Shown one piece after another: positions 1 to 9,120 of a stretch of DNA of 47,997 nucleotides (position 1 is the stretch's first letter; every line of letters begins with the position of its first letter). The notes beneath the pieces were generated by a model. That model was not told the DNA's origin. It ran no database searches and saw only the letters and a list, made by a program, of their open reading frames with translations. The DNA comes from Candidatus Methanimicrococcus labiotermitis (GTDB taxonomy: Archaea > Halobacteriota > Methanosarcinia > Methanosarcinales > Methanosarcinaceae). The stretch covers positions 1 through 47,997 of the forward strand of contig WRCE01000011.1 of the NCBI GenBank assembly GCA_009784005.1. Direction: 5' to 3'. Both the position numbers and the translations under genes were made by a program.

Positions 1-132
1 CAATGGCAAAGCAATGGCAAAGCAATGGCAAAGCAATGGCAAAGCAATGGCAAAGCAATGGCAAAGCAATGGCAAAGCAATGGCAAAGCAATGGCAAAGC
101 AATGGCAAAGCAATGGCAAAGCAGCAGCAAAG
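1..132. repeat. 11-bp tandem repeat at the window edge
   Basis: Eleven perfect copies of the 11-bp unit CAATGGCAAAG run from base 1 to 121, followed by one degenerate copy to 132. The array probably continues to the left of the window. The unit is not a multiple of three, so the 11-residue periodic reading frame through it is a by-product of the repeat and not a convincing protein. Confidence 0.95.
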
Positions 133-199
133 CAACAACAGCCTCGGAAAAATGTTTGCTTCTCTATAAAAAATTATAAAAAATCACAGGTTTTGACTT

Positions 200-709
200 A
201 TGACAAATATACCGGCAACTCCCGAAATGAGACTGAAACGCGTCAGGATGATGGCAGACTATCAATTCGGAAAGGGAGCGGGGGGTGTTTTATTTGATGA
301 TGACGCCGCTTTCCTGCTCTCCAAAACCAAACGTATCCGTCAGGTTCATTCGGGCGGAGAGCGAATCGCGACGGTTCGCGCCCGCGACGGATTCTTCACG
401 CTCAGCATGGAAGGCGCGAGAAGGCTGCATTCTTATTTAAAAGCGCCGGCGATGCGCGTTGTTGTGACGGATGAGGCCGCCCCTTTCGCGGCGAAAGGCA
501 AAACAGCATTCTGTAAACACGTTTTATCGATTGACACCGACTTGCGGGCGATGGAAGAAGTGATGGTTACTGACAAAAATGACAAGCTCCTCGCAACAGG
601 GCAGCTCGTCTTGTCCCCCAAAGAAGTCATTTCAAGCGAGACAGGGCCGGCCGTTTTTATCAGAAACGGCATTGAGAAGGAAGAAAAAGAGGAAAAAAAT
701 GAAGAGTGA
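200..709 (+). CDS. PUA domain protein (ArcTGT-like RNA-binding domain)
   Basis: A 169-residue protein matching the stand-alone archaeal PUA-domain proteins that resemble the C-terminal part of archaeosine tRNA-guanine transglycosylase. Residues about 10-75 carry the pre-PUA segment (RMMADYQFGKGAG, then SKTKRIRQV and DGFFTLSMEGARRL). Residues about 85-158 carry the PUA fold (RVVVTDEAAPFAAKG, then DLRAMEEVMVTD, ATGQLVLSPKE and AVFIRNGI). The tail is a short Glu/Lys stretch. The family binds structured RNA such as tRNA or rRNA; no catalytic motif is visible. Start is ATG at 200 with only a weak upstream AGG. The gene stands alone, flanked by repeats. The family call is firm; the RNA target is unknown. 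Confidence 0.85.
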   Translation: MTNIPATPEMRLKRVRMMADYQFGKGAGGVLFDDDAAFLLSKTKRIRQVHSGGERIATVRARDGFFTLSMEGARRLHSYLKAPAMRVVVTDEAAPFAAKGKTAFCKHVLSIDTDLRAMEEVMVTDKNDKLLATGQLVLSPKEVISSETGPAVFIRNGIEKEEKEEKNEE

Positions 710-744
710 CCGACCATAATTTTAAATCTCATCAATATCTCTAA

Positions 745-900
745 GGTATATATTCACAATTCAATCCAATTACAATCCAATTTCAATCTATTACAATCTA
801 TTAATAATTCAAATTTCAATCTATTTCAATCGAATAATAATCAAATTTCAATCCATTTTCAATCCATTTTTATTCATTTTTAATCCAATTTTTCCAATAT
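745..900. repeat. degenerate about 10-bp intergenic repeats
   Basis: The gap between the PUA gene and the bactofilin-like gene is filled with diverged copies of a motif near TTCAATCCAA / TTCAATCTAT. No gene or RNA is seen in it. Confidence 0.75.
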
Positions 901-1016
901 TCCGATTTTATTGATTTTGACGGGGGCTGACGCTTATTTCTGAAAAATTTTTAACGACATTCATCATTCCGGATAACGCAGTCATCGACGATGAGACAAT
1001 CGCCTCAGAAACCTGT

Positions 1017-2429
1017 ATGATTATCGGGAATCATGCCGTTATCGAACGTAATCTTCAAGCCGGTTCTTTGATGGCGGGCGAAAGCGTCCACGTGACCGGC
1101 AAAATTGTTTCAGATGATGATATCCGCGCCGACGTTTGGTGTAAATTCGACAGCGAAGTGATTGGCGGCGGCGACGCTTATCTTGGAGAATTCACGGTCA
1201 TTGGCGGCAAAATCACCGTTGAAGGCGACTTGGATATCGGAAAAGAGGTCAAATTAAACGGCGGCTTTTTGTCTAAAGGCTGGATTGTCGTCAGAAATCC
1301 GTTGCCGATTATGGTTTTTATCTTTTTGTACATCCGCGAGCTGATGCGTCTGGGAAAAACCAGTGACGAAATCGACAAGACGCTGGGCGAACTCTTTGAA
1401 GACGATGAAGAAATTGATTTAGAGAAATTAAATGACGCGAATATGTCCGATATTTTAAATCGCGGCGGCTTTTTCGTCATCCCGATCGGCTCCAAAATAT
1501 CGCCCGAAAGCATCAACGTCCCGGAAGACACAATCATCGGCAACAATTGCGTCATAAATACCAATCTCATCTGCAAACGCTTCGAAGGCGGCAAAAACCT
1601 GACTTTTGACGGCGTTCTTCGATCCAAAGGAGAAACGATCATCGACGATGGCTCCCGAATCAGCGGCGAAATCAATGTTTCCGGAAAGCTCATCATCGGC
1701 AAAGATGTAAAAATCAAAGGAACCGTGTCCGCCAAATCCGTTATTATTCACGAAACGTCCTTTATGGAAGGAAATATCTCTTTCGGAAGTGTCCGCTTTG
1801 TCAAAGGGGACGGTTTTGATGTCAAAGACTATCAAAACAAGGAAAAAGCCGAACTTTTATCAAAATCCAATTCATTTGACTTGATCAATACAAACATCAC
1901 CGAAACGAAAGACGCGGAAACGCAAGATGACGATGAAACTGAAACGTATTCAACAACAGAAGGCGCTGTTTCAGAACCGGAAGCCGGCGAGATGACGGAA
2001 ACAGACTCGGAAACCGAAACCGAAACCGGAACCGAAAAGCCGCTTGCTGAAAGAGACAGAGATACCGTTGCTCCAGATGATGAAAACGATGTCACGGTCG
2101 AATCCGATGATAAAAAAACAGGCGGCGCCCGCGCCAAACGCCGCAGCGCCCGAAAAGAAAAACAAAGGCAATTGAATAAAGTTGAAATCTTCGATGTTTT
2201 CACGGGCGAAAATATGGAAACGGCCAAACCGGAACCGGAAACTTCTGAAAATGAAGAGGCAGTTTCAAAAGAAGAAGAAACTGTTTCAGAGGAAGAAGAG
2301 CCGGTTCAAAAAGAGGAAGAGGCAATTTCAAAAGAAGAAGAAACTGTTTCGAATGAAGAAGAACCCGCTCCGAAAATGAAAAAGGGACGAAGGGTCCGCT
2401 CCAAAGATGAAGCAAAGAATGACAAGTAA
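1017..2429 (+). CDS. bactofilin-like polymer-forming protein with acidic tail
   Basis: 470 residues from the first canonical ATG. Two right-handed beta-helix (bactofilin/polymer-forming) segments, about residues 1-95 and 155-275, show the short alternating hydrophobic/Gly repeats of this fold (DGSRISGEINVSGKLIIGKDVKIKG is split here as DGSRISGEINVSG then KLIIGKDVKIKG). A helical, acidic segment (about 105-150) separates them. From about 285 on the protein is low complexity, Glu/Thr rich, with short Glu-Lys repeats and a basic end. The open frame reaches back to 921 without ATG, GTG or TTG, and its upstream residues FIIPDNAVIDDETI resemble the paralogue encoded at 16823-18421 (YIIPKNSLFDDNLI), so the true N-terminus probably lies near 930-950 and uses an unusual or damaged start. 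In bacteria this fold forms cytoskeletal scaffolds; the role here is inferred. Confidence 0.75.
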   Translation: MIIGNHAVIERNLQAGSLMAGESVHVTGKIVSDDDIRADVWCKFDSEVIGGGDAYLGEFTVIGGKITVEGDLDIGKEVKLNGGFLSKGWIVVRNPLPIMVFIFLYIRELMRLGKTSDEIDKTLGELFEDDEEIDLEKLNDANMSDILNRGGFFVIPIGSKISPESINVPEDTIIGNNCVINTNLICKRFEGGKNLTFDGVLRSKGETIIDDGSRISGEINVSGKLIIGKDVKIKGTVSAKSVIIHETSFMEGNISFGSVRFVKGDGFDVKDYQNKEKAELLSKSNSFDLINTNITETKDAETQDDDETETYSTTEGAVSEPEAGEMTETDSETETETGTEKPLAERDRDTVAPDDENDVTVESDDKKTGGARAKRRSARKEKQRQLNKVEIFDVFTGENMETAKPEPETSENEEAVSKEEETVSEEEEPVQKEEEAISKEEETVSNEEEPAPKMKKGRRVRSKDEAKNDK

Positions 2430-2455
2430 ACGGCATTGAAAAAAAATCTGTGAAA

Positions 2456-2632
2456 TCAGAACTTGCCGGTTTCAACGCGGCGGCTCTCCTCGATTTCTTC
2501 GACCATGTCTTCTTCGCCGATAATAACGAAACTGCCGATATATGTGCACTTTTTACAGCGGTAGATGTTACCCATGATACCGCCTGTTTCAAGATAAAGT
2601 TCTGAGTTACCGCATTGCGGACAAATTAACAT
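2456..2632 (-). CDS. small zinc-ribbon protein, 58 aa
   Basis: A short minus-strand gene. The start ATG (2632-2630) has a GGAGG at 2641-2645, eight bases upstream. The product begins MLICPQCGNS; C4-x2-C7 and C26-x2-C29 (YRCKKC) form a four-cysteine zinc ribbon, followed by a hydrophobic strand (YIGSFVIIGEE) and an acidic helix. Stop is TGA. It faces away from mutS and converges on the bactofilin-like gene. Small CPxCG/CxxC ribbons are common in archaea and often bind nucleic acid or protein partners; nothing more specific can be said. Shine-Dalgarno, Cys spacing and codon use all support it as real. Confidence 0.8.
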   Translation of the reverse strand: MLICPQCGNSELYLETGGIMGNIYRCKKCTYIGSFVIIGEEDMVEEIEESRRVETGKF

Positions 2633-2704
2633 CGTTACATCCTCCGATTATTCTGTAAATGATAATATCAGTATGTTTGTATTTCATTAATATTTCATCT
2701 ATTT

Positions 2705-2788
2705 TTCGTCTGTTTATCGCCTTTTTTCGTCTGTTTATCGCCTTTTTTCGTCTGTTTATCGCCTTTTTTCGTTTGTTTATCACCTATT
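2705..2788. repeat. 21-bp tandem repeat upstream of mutS
   Basis: Four head-to-tail copies of a 21-bp unit containing TTCGTCTGTTTATCGCC; the last copy has diverged. It occupies most of the gap between the divergent zinc-ribbon gene and mutS, where promoters of both would be expected. Confidence 0.92.
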
Positions 2789-2822
2789 TGAGTCATTCGA
2801 ATCCCCAACAAAATTAAATGTC

Positions 2823-5657
2823 ATGCCGACAATAACGAACAGTAATATGGACCAAGCAACCCCCGCCATGAAACAGTATTATGAGGCCAAAGAGGAGTGT
2901 CCTGACGCGCTCGTTTTTTTCAGGATGGGGGACTTTTATGAATCTTTTGGCGATGACGCTAAGGTAATCGCCAAGGAATTAGAAATTACGCTGACCAACC
3001 GCGGTAAAACGGCGGAAGGCAAACAGATGCCGCTGGCGGGGATTCCGTATCACGCGATTGACAATTATCTGCCCCAGCTGGTCAAGAAGGGATACAAAGT
3101 CGCTATTTGCGAACAGTTGGAAGACCCAAAAAAAGCGAAAGGCGTCGTTAAAAGAGGCGTTGTTCGGATTGTGACGCCGGGGACGGCAATTGATTCATCT
3201 ATCATCACGGATGCCGCGAATAATTATTTGATGGGGCTCTCCGGCAACATCGGCGCCGGCAATAACAGCGCCTGTGTTTTCGGCGTTTCTTTTTTAGACA
3301 TTTCGACCGGCGAGTTTTTGACCTGCCAATTCGAAGACGCCGCTCCTTTTGAAAAAGTGATCAGCGAAATTGCCCGCCACAAACCCGCGGAATGTATTGT
3401 TCAGGAAACGCTGATCGAAAATGAAATACTGGCCGCCCGTTTGGAAGAGATGAAAATCAAAACCGAAACATTTTCCTGCGGCAAAAGCATCTCTGCCGAT
3501 ATCAAAACTGCCGAAGCCGATTTGATGAAGCAGTTTAAAATCGCCGCGCTGGAAGGGCTGGGCTTTAAAGAAAAGGAAACGGATTACGCGGTCTTAGCCT
3601 GCGGAAAAACGCTTGCCTACGCTTTAAAAACACAAATGCGCGAGCTGGAACACATCCATACCGTTTTGATTTATTCCATGTCAAAAAATCTGATATTGGA
3701 TTCAATGACACTGAAAAACTTGGAAATTGTCAAAAACGTTCGCGACGAAGGAGAAGATTACTCATTAATCCGCGTTTTGGACAAGACGAAAACGTCAATG
3801 GGCGCGCGTCTCCTGCGAAACTGGATTCAAAGGCCGCCGGCGGACCCCGGCGCAATCACCCGCCGTCTGGAAGCCGTCGGCGCGCTGAAAGACAAAAGCC
3901 TCACCCGTTATGATTTAAGACAGCATCTGTCCGGCATTTCCGACATTGAAAGACTCGTCAGCCGGATGATTTACGGCAACTCCAATGCCAGAGACCTTGT
4001 CGCCATGCGAAATTCGCTCTCGGAACTGCCCGGCCTGACCGCCGTTTTAGAACAGCTTCGCGCTGAAACGAGTAACGACGGCTCAGAGACGAGCAACAGT
4101 GGCTCTTCTATTTCCGATAACAGCAGCTCTGTGAATATGTATTCCGACACAAAGGGTTCTTTGCTCACCGAAATCAGCGATGAGCTGACACGATTTGATT
4201 TTGTGGCGGAATTGACAGAACTGATCTCTAAAACAATCATGGATGAGCCTCCCATTACGGTCCGTGAAGGGAAAATGATTCGCGACGGACACTGTGAAGA
4301 GCTGGATATTCTTCGAAACGCTTCCGGCGACAACAAAGACTGGATTGCCGATTTCCAAACGCATGAGCGGCAAAAAACCGGCATTAAGAATTTGAAAGTC
4401 GGCTACAACAAGGTTTTCGGTTATTTCATTGAAGTGACGAACGCCAACAAAAATCAGGTTCCCGATAATTACATCCGCAAACAAACAATCGCGAATGGCG
4501 AGCGTTATTACACACCCGAGCTGAAAGAGCGGGAAAGCCTGATCATTTCCGCCGATGATAAATCCGTGGCGTTGGAATATGAAATTTTCAGGGAAATCAC
4601 ACAGCATGCGGCTTCTTACGTTAAAGAAATCCGGCAGGCGGCTCATTTGATTGGAAAAATCGATGTTTTGTGCAGCTTTGCCGAGTCGGCCATTGAAAAC
4701 AATTATGTCTGCCCGCAGGTTGACAGCAGTTTGGAAATTTTGATTCGCGACGGCCGCCACCCCGTTGTTGAAAAGACAACAGGCGGCGAAGCGTTTGTTC
4801 CAAACGATACGGAAATGGATTCTGCGGAAAACCAATTCCTGCTCATCACCGGCCCGAACATGGCCGGCAAATCCACATACATGAGGCAGATTGCCATGAT
4901 TGTCGTGATGGCGCAGGCCGGCAGTTTTGTTCCGGCGGCGTATGCCAAAATCGGCGTCGTTGACCGCATTTTTACAAGAATCGGCGCTCACGATAACTTA
5001 GCCGGCGGCAAAAGTACATTCATGGTTGAAATGGTGGAGCTGGCGAACATTTTAAACAACGCCGGCGAAAGAAACTTAATCCTTTTGGATGAAATCGGCC
5101 GCGGAACCAGCACTTATGACGGGTACAGCATTGCAAAAGCGGTTACCGAATACATTCACGACAAGGACAAAAAAGGCGTTCGAACTCTTTTCGCGACGCA
5201 CTATCATCAGCTGACCGCTCTTGAGAACAAATTAAAGCGCCTGAAAAACTTTCACATCGCCGTTTTGGAAACCGGAAACGATTTGGTTTTCCTTCGAAAA
5301 ATCGTCCCCGGCGCAACCGACAAAAGTTACGGTATCCACGTCGCCCGACTGGCAGGCGTCCCCGGCAAAGTCAACGAACGCGCCGCCGAAATCTTAAAGG
5401 AAATCGAAAACGAAAGTTTCGCCGAAGAAGAAGGGCGCGGCAAAAAAAGAGCCGCCCGCTACACGCAGCTTCTGCTTTTTGACCCCGAAAGCGGCGGCGC
5501 GGAAGAGAAAATCGTTGAAAAATACATTGAACATCCGGTTGTCGATGAATTAAAAGCCGAATTTAAGGATTTGGATGTCAACAATATGACCCCGCTCCAA
5601 GCGCTTTTGAAATTGGAAGAGGTTAAAGATAAGCTGAAAAAGCTTGACAAAGAATAA
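2823..5657 (+). CDS. mutS: DNA mismatch repair protein MutS
   Basis: A 944-residue MutS. The N-terminal mismatch-recognition domain is clear (PDALVFFRMGDFYESFGDDA), with the Phe-x-Glu mismatch wedge (FYE). Connector, lever and clamp domains follow. The ATPase domain has Walker A GPNMAGKST near residue 680, Walker B NLILLDEIGRGTST near 755, and the signature around GGKSTFMVEM. The C-terminal helix-turn-helix ends the protein. It recognises base mismatches and short loops and uses ATP to signal repair. Residues about 415-450 are a Ser/Asn/Gly-rich insertion that most MutS proteins lack. ATG at 2823 is the longest start; Met9 at 2847 also fits the usual family start. Neither has a clear Shine-Dalgarno. 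No mutL lies next to it in this window. Confidence 0.97.
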   Translation: MPTITNSNMDQATPAMKQYYEAKEECPDALVFFRMGDFYESFGDDAKVIAKELEITLTNRGKTAEGKQMPLAGIPYHAIDNYLPQLVKKGYKVAICEQLEDPKKAKGVVKRGVVRIVTPGTAIDSSIITDAANNYLMGLSGNIGAGNNSACVFGVSFLDISTGEFLTCQFEDAAPFEKVISEIARHKPAECIVQETLIENEILAARLEEMKIKTETFSCGKSISADIKTAEADLMKQFKIAALEGLGFKEKETDYAVLACGKTLAYALKTQMRELEHIHTVLIYSMSKNLILDSMTLKNLEIVKNVRDEGEDYSLIRVLDKTKTSMGARLLRNWIQRPPADPGAITRRLEAVGALKDKSLTRYDLRQHLSGISDIERLVSRMIYGNSNARDLVAMRNSLSELPGLTAVLEQLRAETSNDGSETSNSGSSISDNSSSVNMYSDTKGSLLTEISDELTRFDFVAELTELISKTIMDEPPITVREGKMIRDGHCEELDILRNASGDNKDWIADFQTHERQKTGIKNLKVGYNKVFGYFIEVTNANKNQVPDNYIRKQTIANGERYYTPELKERESLIISADDKSVALEYEIFREITQHAASYVKEIRQAAHLIGKIDVLCSFAESAIENNYVCPQVDSSLEILIRDGRHPVVEKTTGGEAFVPNDTEMDSAENQFLLITGPNMAGKSTYMRQIAMIVVMAQAGSFVPAAYAKIGVVDRIFTRIGAHDNLAGGKSTFMVEMVELANILNNAGERNLILLDEIGRGTSTYDGYSIAKAVTEYIHDKDKKGVRTLFATHYHQLTALENKLKRLKNFHIAVLETGNDLVFLRKIVPGATDKSYGIHVARLAGVPGKVNERAAEILKEIENESFAEEEGRGKKRAARYTQLLLFDPESGGAEEKIVEKYIEHPVVDELKAEFKDLDVNNMTPLQALLKLEEVKDKLKKLDKE

Positions 5658-5661
5658 GCGC

Positions 5662-5721
5662 CGGAAAAGAGCAGCGTCAATAATAACAAGCATCGGAAAA
5701 GAGCAGCGTCAATAATAACAA
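5662..5721. repeat. 32-bp repeat, two copies, after mutS
   Basis: Two copies of a unit containing CGGAAAAGAGCAGCGTCAAT, 32 bp apart, start directly after the mutS stop. The remainder of the gap to cofE (5722-5905) holds no gene that I can see. Confidence 0.88.
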
Positions 5722-5921
5722 ACGTCAATGCAATGAATAAAGAAATGAAAGTGGCATCAGTCCCAAAGTTTTCTTCATCCTTTGCTCAAGATGGGGTAAC
5801 TTTCATCACGCGCCACACTTTTCTCATATGAATCCGTATTATTTATGAATTCCGTATAATTCCTTCAAACATAACGAAACCCTCTGACAAAACAGGAATC
5901 AAGCATTTCAGGTGATTTATT

Positions 5922-6683
5922 TTGGCACTCATTTTAAAAGCGGTTGAAAACATTCCTTTGATTCAAAAAGGCGATGATTTGGCGGAATTGATATGCAAAA
6001 ACGCCGGCGACATTTTGGATAATGACATCCTTGTCATCGCGTCGACGATTGTTTCAAAAGCGGCCGGCCTGACTTTTCTTGAAGAAGATATTATCCCGGG
6101 CGCTGAAGCAAAACGCATTGCCGCAATAAATGGCAAGGACCCGCGTTTTGTTCAGGCTGTTTTGGATGAAAGCGTTGACGTCCTCACGGAAGCGCCGTTT
6201 ATGCTGGTTCGAAACAAAAGCGGTCATATCTGTATCAATGCCGGAATCGATTCATCCAACGTCGGCGGCGGGCGCCTTTTAAAACTTCCCGATCGCCCTG
6301 ACCTTTCCGCCGCCGAGATCGGACAAGCCGTTGAAAAGAAAACGGGGAAAAAAATCAGCGTCATCATCACCGATACCAACGGACGCGCTTTCAAGAACGG
6401 GCAAACAAACGTTGCCATCGGGCTTTACAATATCAAACCCATTCGCCGCTGGGTCGGCGAAGAAGACCTGTACGGCAAGGTTTTGGAAATTTCAGAAGAG
6501 GCTGTTGTTGATGAAATTGCCGGCGCCGCCAATTTAATCATGGGCGAAGGCGGTGACGGCTATCCCGCCGTTATCGTTCGCGGCTTGGACTTTTATACGA
6601 ATGAAGACGTGTCAATCACCGATCTGTATCGTGATGAAGAGAAGGATTTAATCATTCGCGGACTTTTGGAATTAAAAAGATAA
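5922..6683 (+). CDS. cofE: coenzyme F420-0:L-glutamate ligase CofE
   Basis: 253 residues, the usual size for CofE. It adds gamma-linked glutamates to F420-0 using GTP, making the F420 hydride carrier of methanogenesis. Family hallmarks seen: the N-terminal IPLIQKGDDLAELI segment, VIASTIVSKAAG, the block around HICINAGIDSSNVGGG, the nucleotide/metal region VIITDTNGRAFKNGQTNVAIG, and MGEGGDGYPAVIVRG near the end. Translation starts at TTG (5922-5924), supported by AGGTGAT at 5910-5916 and the lack of a nearer ATG. It converges on the pyl operon. Confidence 0.95.
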   Translation: MALILKAVENIPLIQKGDDLAELICKNAGDILDNDILVIASTIVSKAAGLTFLEEDIIPGAEAKRIAAINGKDPRFVQAVLDESVDVLTEAPFMLVRNKSGHICINAGIDSSNVGGGRLLKLPDRPDLSAAEIGQAVEKKTGKKISVIITDTNGRAFKNGQTNVAIGLYNIKPIRRWVGEEDLYGKVLEISEEAVVDEIAGAANLIMGEGGDGYPAVIVRGLDFYTNEDVSITDLYRDEEKDLIIRGLLELKR

Positions 6684-6705
6684 ACATAAAGCAAAACGAA
6701 GACAG

Positions 6706-6760
6706 TAAAAAAAGAGCGAAAACAATTAAAAAAGAGCGAAGACAATTAAAAAAGAGGGGA
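6706..6760. repeat. 20-bp repeat between cofE and pylD
   Basis: Three copies of a unit close to TAAAAAAGAGCGAAGACAAT fill the short gap between the convergent cofE and pylD genes. Confidence 0.85.
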
Positions 6761-6777
6761 AAAAGAAAATGGATTCT

Positions 6778-7617
6778 TTATCCTTTCACTTCATCAAAAA
6801 CGCCGTACAACATGCTCAAAGTGCCGATACCGAGCGGTTCTTGAACAACGCGAACGCCGTATTTTTCAATCAATTCATCAGAAATGCAGCACGGAATACC
6901 CGGCGTTGAAATCATTGACCCCTGTAAAAGACATTTTTCGGGAATCGTGCCGGCGCACGGCGTGGCTTCAAAGATTTTTAAAAAGGTTTTGCTGCCGGCC
7001 GGGTCGTATTTTTTAACGGGATACTTGGAAACGATTTCGTCAACGCGATTGGAATCAACGTCAAAAACGTAAACGTCCTGTCCTCCTTTTATGAATGTTT
7101 CAAGCGCGGGCGTACCGACTTTTCCAAGACCGATGACAAGAACTTCATTGTCGCCGTCATTTGCGCCATCAGCCTTTTTACCGGCGGCGCCTTTACCGCC
7201 GTCGCTTTTTGCCCGACAAAGTATTTCGGCGTAAATACGGCCGGTACAAATTTGATTGTGAGAGATTTTGCCGTTTCTGAGATTTTGAGCGATGTAAGCC
7301 AAGTCATCCGCCATCAAAATAATATCGGCGCCTTTCATCACGGCTTCATAATAGCCGGCAACGTCGGTGTTTTTCGTGATGAAGCCGTCCATGCCGAAAT
7401 GACGGGCGGTGAACAGCAGGGATTCGGAAAAGCTTCCGATGATGCCGCCGCCGGCTGTAATCGGAATGATGCCTATTTTTTCGTTTTTCGGTGCCGTTTT
7501 GTAGATGTCGCGGCAAAGGCCGGCTAAAGACAAACCTGTCAATTCCGTGATCAAACGGTCATTTTCAATGAGCGCGTTTGTCATGTTCGCCAAATCCTCG
7601 GGAGTTAAAAGTGCCAT
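6778..7617 (-). CDS. pylD: 3-methylornithyl-N6-lysine dehydrogenase PylD
   Basis: 279 residues. PylD oxidises 3-methylornithyl-N6-lysine with NAD+, after which the product cyclises to pyrrolysine; it is the last biosynthetic step. The N-terminal substrate domain (LTPEDLANMTNALIENDRLI, IPITAGGGIIGSFSES) is followed by a Rossmann domain with the dinucleotide motif VIGLGKVG and an acidic strand end (VYVFDVDSN). The C-terminal STPGIPCCISDE and VQEPLGIGTLSMLYG segments match the family. A Gly/Ala/Lys-rich loop just before the Rossmann motif (about residues 140-153) looks expanded. It is last in the pylTSBCD order and is separated from pylC by a repeat array rather than overlapping it. Confidence 0.96.
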   Translation of the reverse strand: MALLTPEDLANMTNALIENDRLITELTGLSLAGLCRDIYKTAPKNEKIGIIPITAGGGIIGSFSESLLFTARHFGMDGFITKNTDVAGYYEAVMKGADIILMADDLAYIAQNLRNGKISHNQICTGRIYAEILCRAKSDGGKGAAGKKADGANDGDNEVLVIGLGKVGTPALETFIKGGQDVYVFDVDSNRVDEIVSKYPVKKYDPAGSKTFLKIFEATPCAGTIPEKCLLQGSMISTPGIPCCISDELIEKYGVRVVQEPLGIGTLSMLYGVFDEVKG

Positions 7618-7644
7618 AGTTGTTCCTGCCTTTTGTTTTAATAT

Positions 7645-7744
7645 TTCGTTTTGTGCTGTTTATTTCGTTTTGTACTGTTTATTATGTTTTGTACTGTTTA
7701 TTTCGTTTTATGCTGTTTATTTCGTTTTTTGCTGTTTATTTCAT
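7645..7744. repeat. 20-bp tandem repeat between pylC and pylD
   Basis: Five copies of a 20-bp unit near TTTCGTTTTGTGCTGTTTAT, with single-base differences, lie wholly inside the operon between pylC and pylD. Confidence 0.9.
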
Positions 7745-7747
7745 TGT

Positions 7748-8926
7748 TCATTTCTGAGACAATATGAGAGCCTCGGCCTTCTTTTTCTTGATTTCCGCTT
7801 CTTCCTTCGTTTTGCCGTAACTGATAACCGTGTAAGTCGGACCCGAATCCGACCCTAAGCATTCAAAAATTTCAATGCCCTGCTCCGCCTGACCCGCCGC
7901 GAACGGATGGAAATCATTACCCGCCGAAATCAAATGTTCGCCGCCGGAAATGAGTTCGCCGTTCTTTTTTCGGAAATGTTCGAAAATGCAATAGGAGTCG
8001 GTGTATTTTTGATTGAGGGAATGGCGCAGGCCTTCTGAAGAGAAGGCTTCTGTGTTTGAAAATGATTCAATGAGCAGAAGAAGCAGATTCACGCCGGAAG
8101 AGAAATAAACGCAAATCGGCGTCTGACTCGGGAATCGCGCGTCGATTTCAAGAACTCTCCATCCTTTGGGGCCTGCTATCGCTTCAACGTCCATGATGCC
8201 TTTCAATTGAAGACCTTTGGCGAGGTCGTAAGCGATTTTTCTGTAGGTTTCATCAAAAGGAAGCGGCGTGACCATGAAACAATCATAAACGTCATCAATG
8301 TGAATGTAGGTTTCTTTGATAACGGTGTAATTTTTGCCGTTGCCGATAACTTCCAGTGAAATAACGGGACCCGTCACATATTCTTCAATCAGATACCCGG
8401 CGGGAACGGATTCTAAATCTTTGTCGGTTTTTATGATCCGGGCGCCGACGCTGCCGCTTTCGCCGGGCGGCTTAACGAAATACGGCGGCCCTGCCGGTCT
8501 GTCGGCCGGTGTCGGAATATTGATTTTTCTGAAATATTCTTTGGATTTGGATTTGTCGCAGCTGATTTCGTAAGCGTCAAAATCAAAAAGAAGCGGGCAT
8601 TTTATCTCGCTTTGAACAGCTTTCAAAAAAGCGATGGTTTGTTCATTCTCATTCACGGGAATCATATAATCAGATTCAGCGGAAAGGCTGATGAAACGGG
8701 ACTTGTCTTCTGTGATATCAAAGCAATGGAATTCATCGCAAAGACTCTGCGCCAGCGCCGTCGGGACTTTGTCAATCAAAATCACATAAAGGCCGGCTTT
8801 TTTCGCAAGATAGGCCGCCTCAACGCCCTGAAGTTTGCCGCCGACCAGACAAATGCGTTTGCCCGCGTAAGAGGATTCCGGGAAGTCGGAGACGATCGGA
8901 GACGGTTTGACAAAATCGGCCGGCAT
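7748..8926 (-). CDS. pylC: 3-methylornithine--L-lysine ligase PylC
   Basis: 392 residues. PylC is an ATP-grasp ligase that joins 3-methylornithine to the epsilon amine of lysine. Family blocks seen: the Rossmann-like start ICLVGGKLQGVEAAYL, CPLLFDFDAYEIS with KSKEYFRKINIPTP, then PPYFVKPPGESGSVGARII (glycine-rich nucleotide loop), IEEYVTGPVISLEVIG, and the metal-binding VLEIDARFPSQTP. It has about 20 extra residues before the usual start; no internal ATG, GTG or TTG would remove them, and an AGGAC lies ahead of ATG 8926. Stop is TGA. Confidence 0.96.
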   Translation of the reverse strand: MPADFVKPSPIVSDFPESSYAGKRICLVGGKLQGVEAAYLAKKAGLYVILIDKVPTALAQSLCDEFHCFDITEDKSRFISLSAESDYMIPVNENEQTIAFLKAVQSEIKCPLLFDFDAYEISCDKSKSKEYFRKINIPTPADRPAGPPYFVKPPGESGSVGARIIKTDKDLESVPAGYLIEEYVTGPVISLEVIGNGKNYTVIKETYIHIDDVYDCFMVTPLPFDETYRKIAYDLAKGLQLKGIMDVEAIAGPKGWRVLEIDARFPSQTPICVYFSSGVNLLLLLIESFSNTEAFSSEGLRHSLNQKYTDSYCIFEHFRKKNGELISGGEHLISAGNDFHPFAAGQAEQGIEIFECLGSDSGPTYTVISYGKTKEEAEIKKKKAEALILSQK

Positions 8927-8948
8927 TTTTGTTGTCCTGTTGTTGATT

Positions 8949-9120
8949 AATTGATTTCGGATGTTGAAGAATCAGTTCTTGCAGCTGAATAATTGATTTC
9001 TGATGTTGAAGAATCAGTTCTTGCTGCTGAATAATTGATTTCTGATGTTGAAAAATTGGTTCTTGCTGCTGAATAATTGGTTGCTGATGTTGAAAAATTG
9101 GTTCTTGCTGTTGAATTATT
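8949..9120. repeat. 42-bp tandem repeat between pylB and pylC
   Basis: About four copies of a 42-bp unit containing GATTTCTGATGTTGAAGAAT and CTTGCTGCTGAATAAT. Since 42 is 14 codons, one minus-strand frame stays open across the array (8947-9138) and reads a 14-residue Ser/Thr/Asn/Ala repeat. That frame has no Shine-Dalgarno, so the array is treated as non-coding. Confidence 0.93.

Noticed and set aside
25..297. 90-codon plus-strand frame beginning in the first repeat
   Set aside because: It is created by the 11-bp repeat and runs out of frame with the PUA protein gene, which has clear homology.
6224..7527. Antisense frames within cofE and pylD
   Set aside because: The annotated strands carry clear family motifs over their full lengths.
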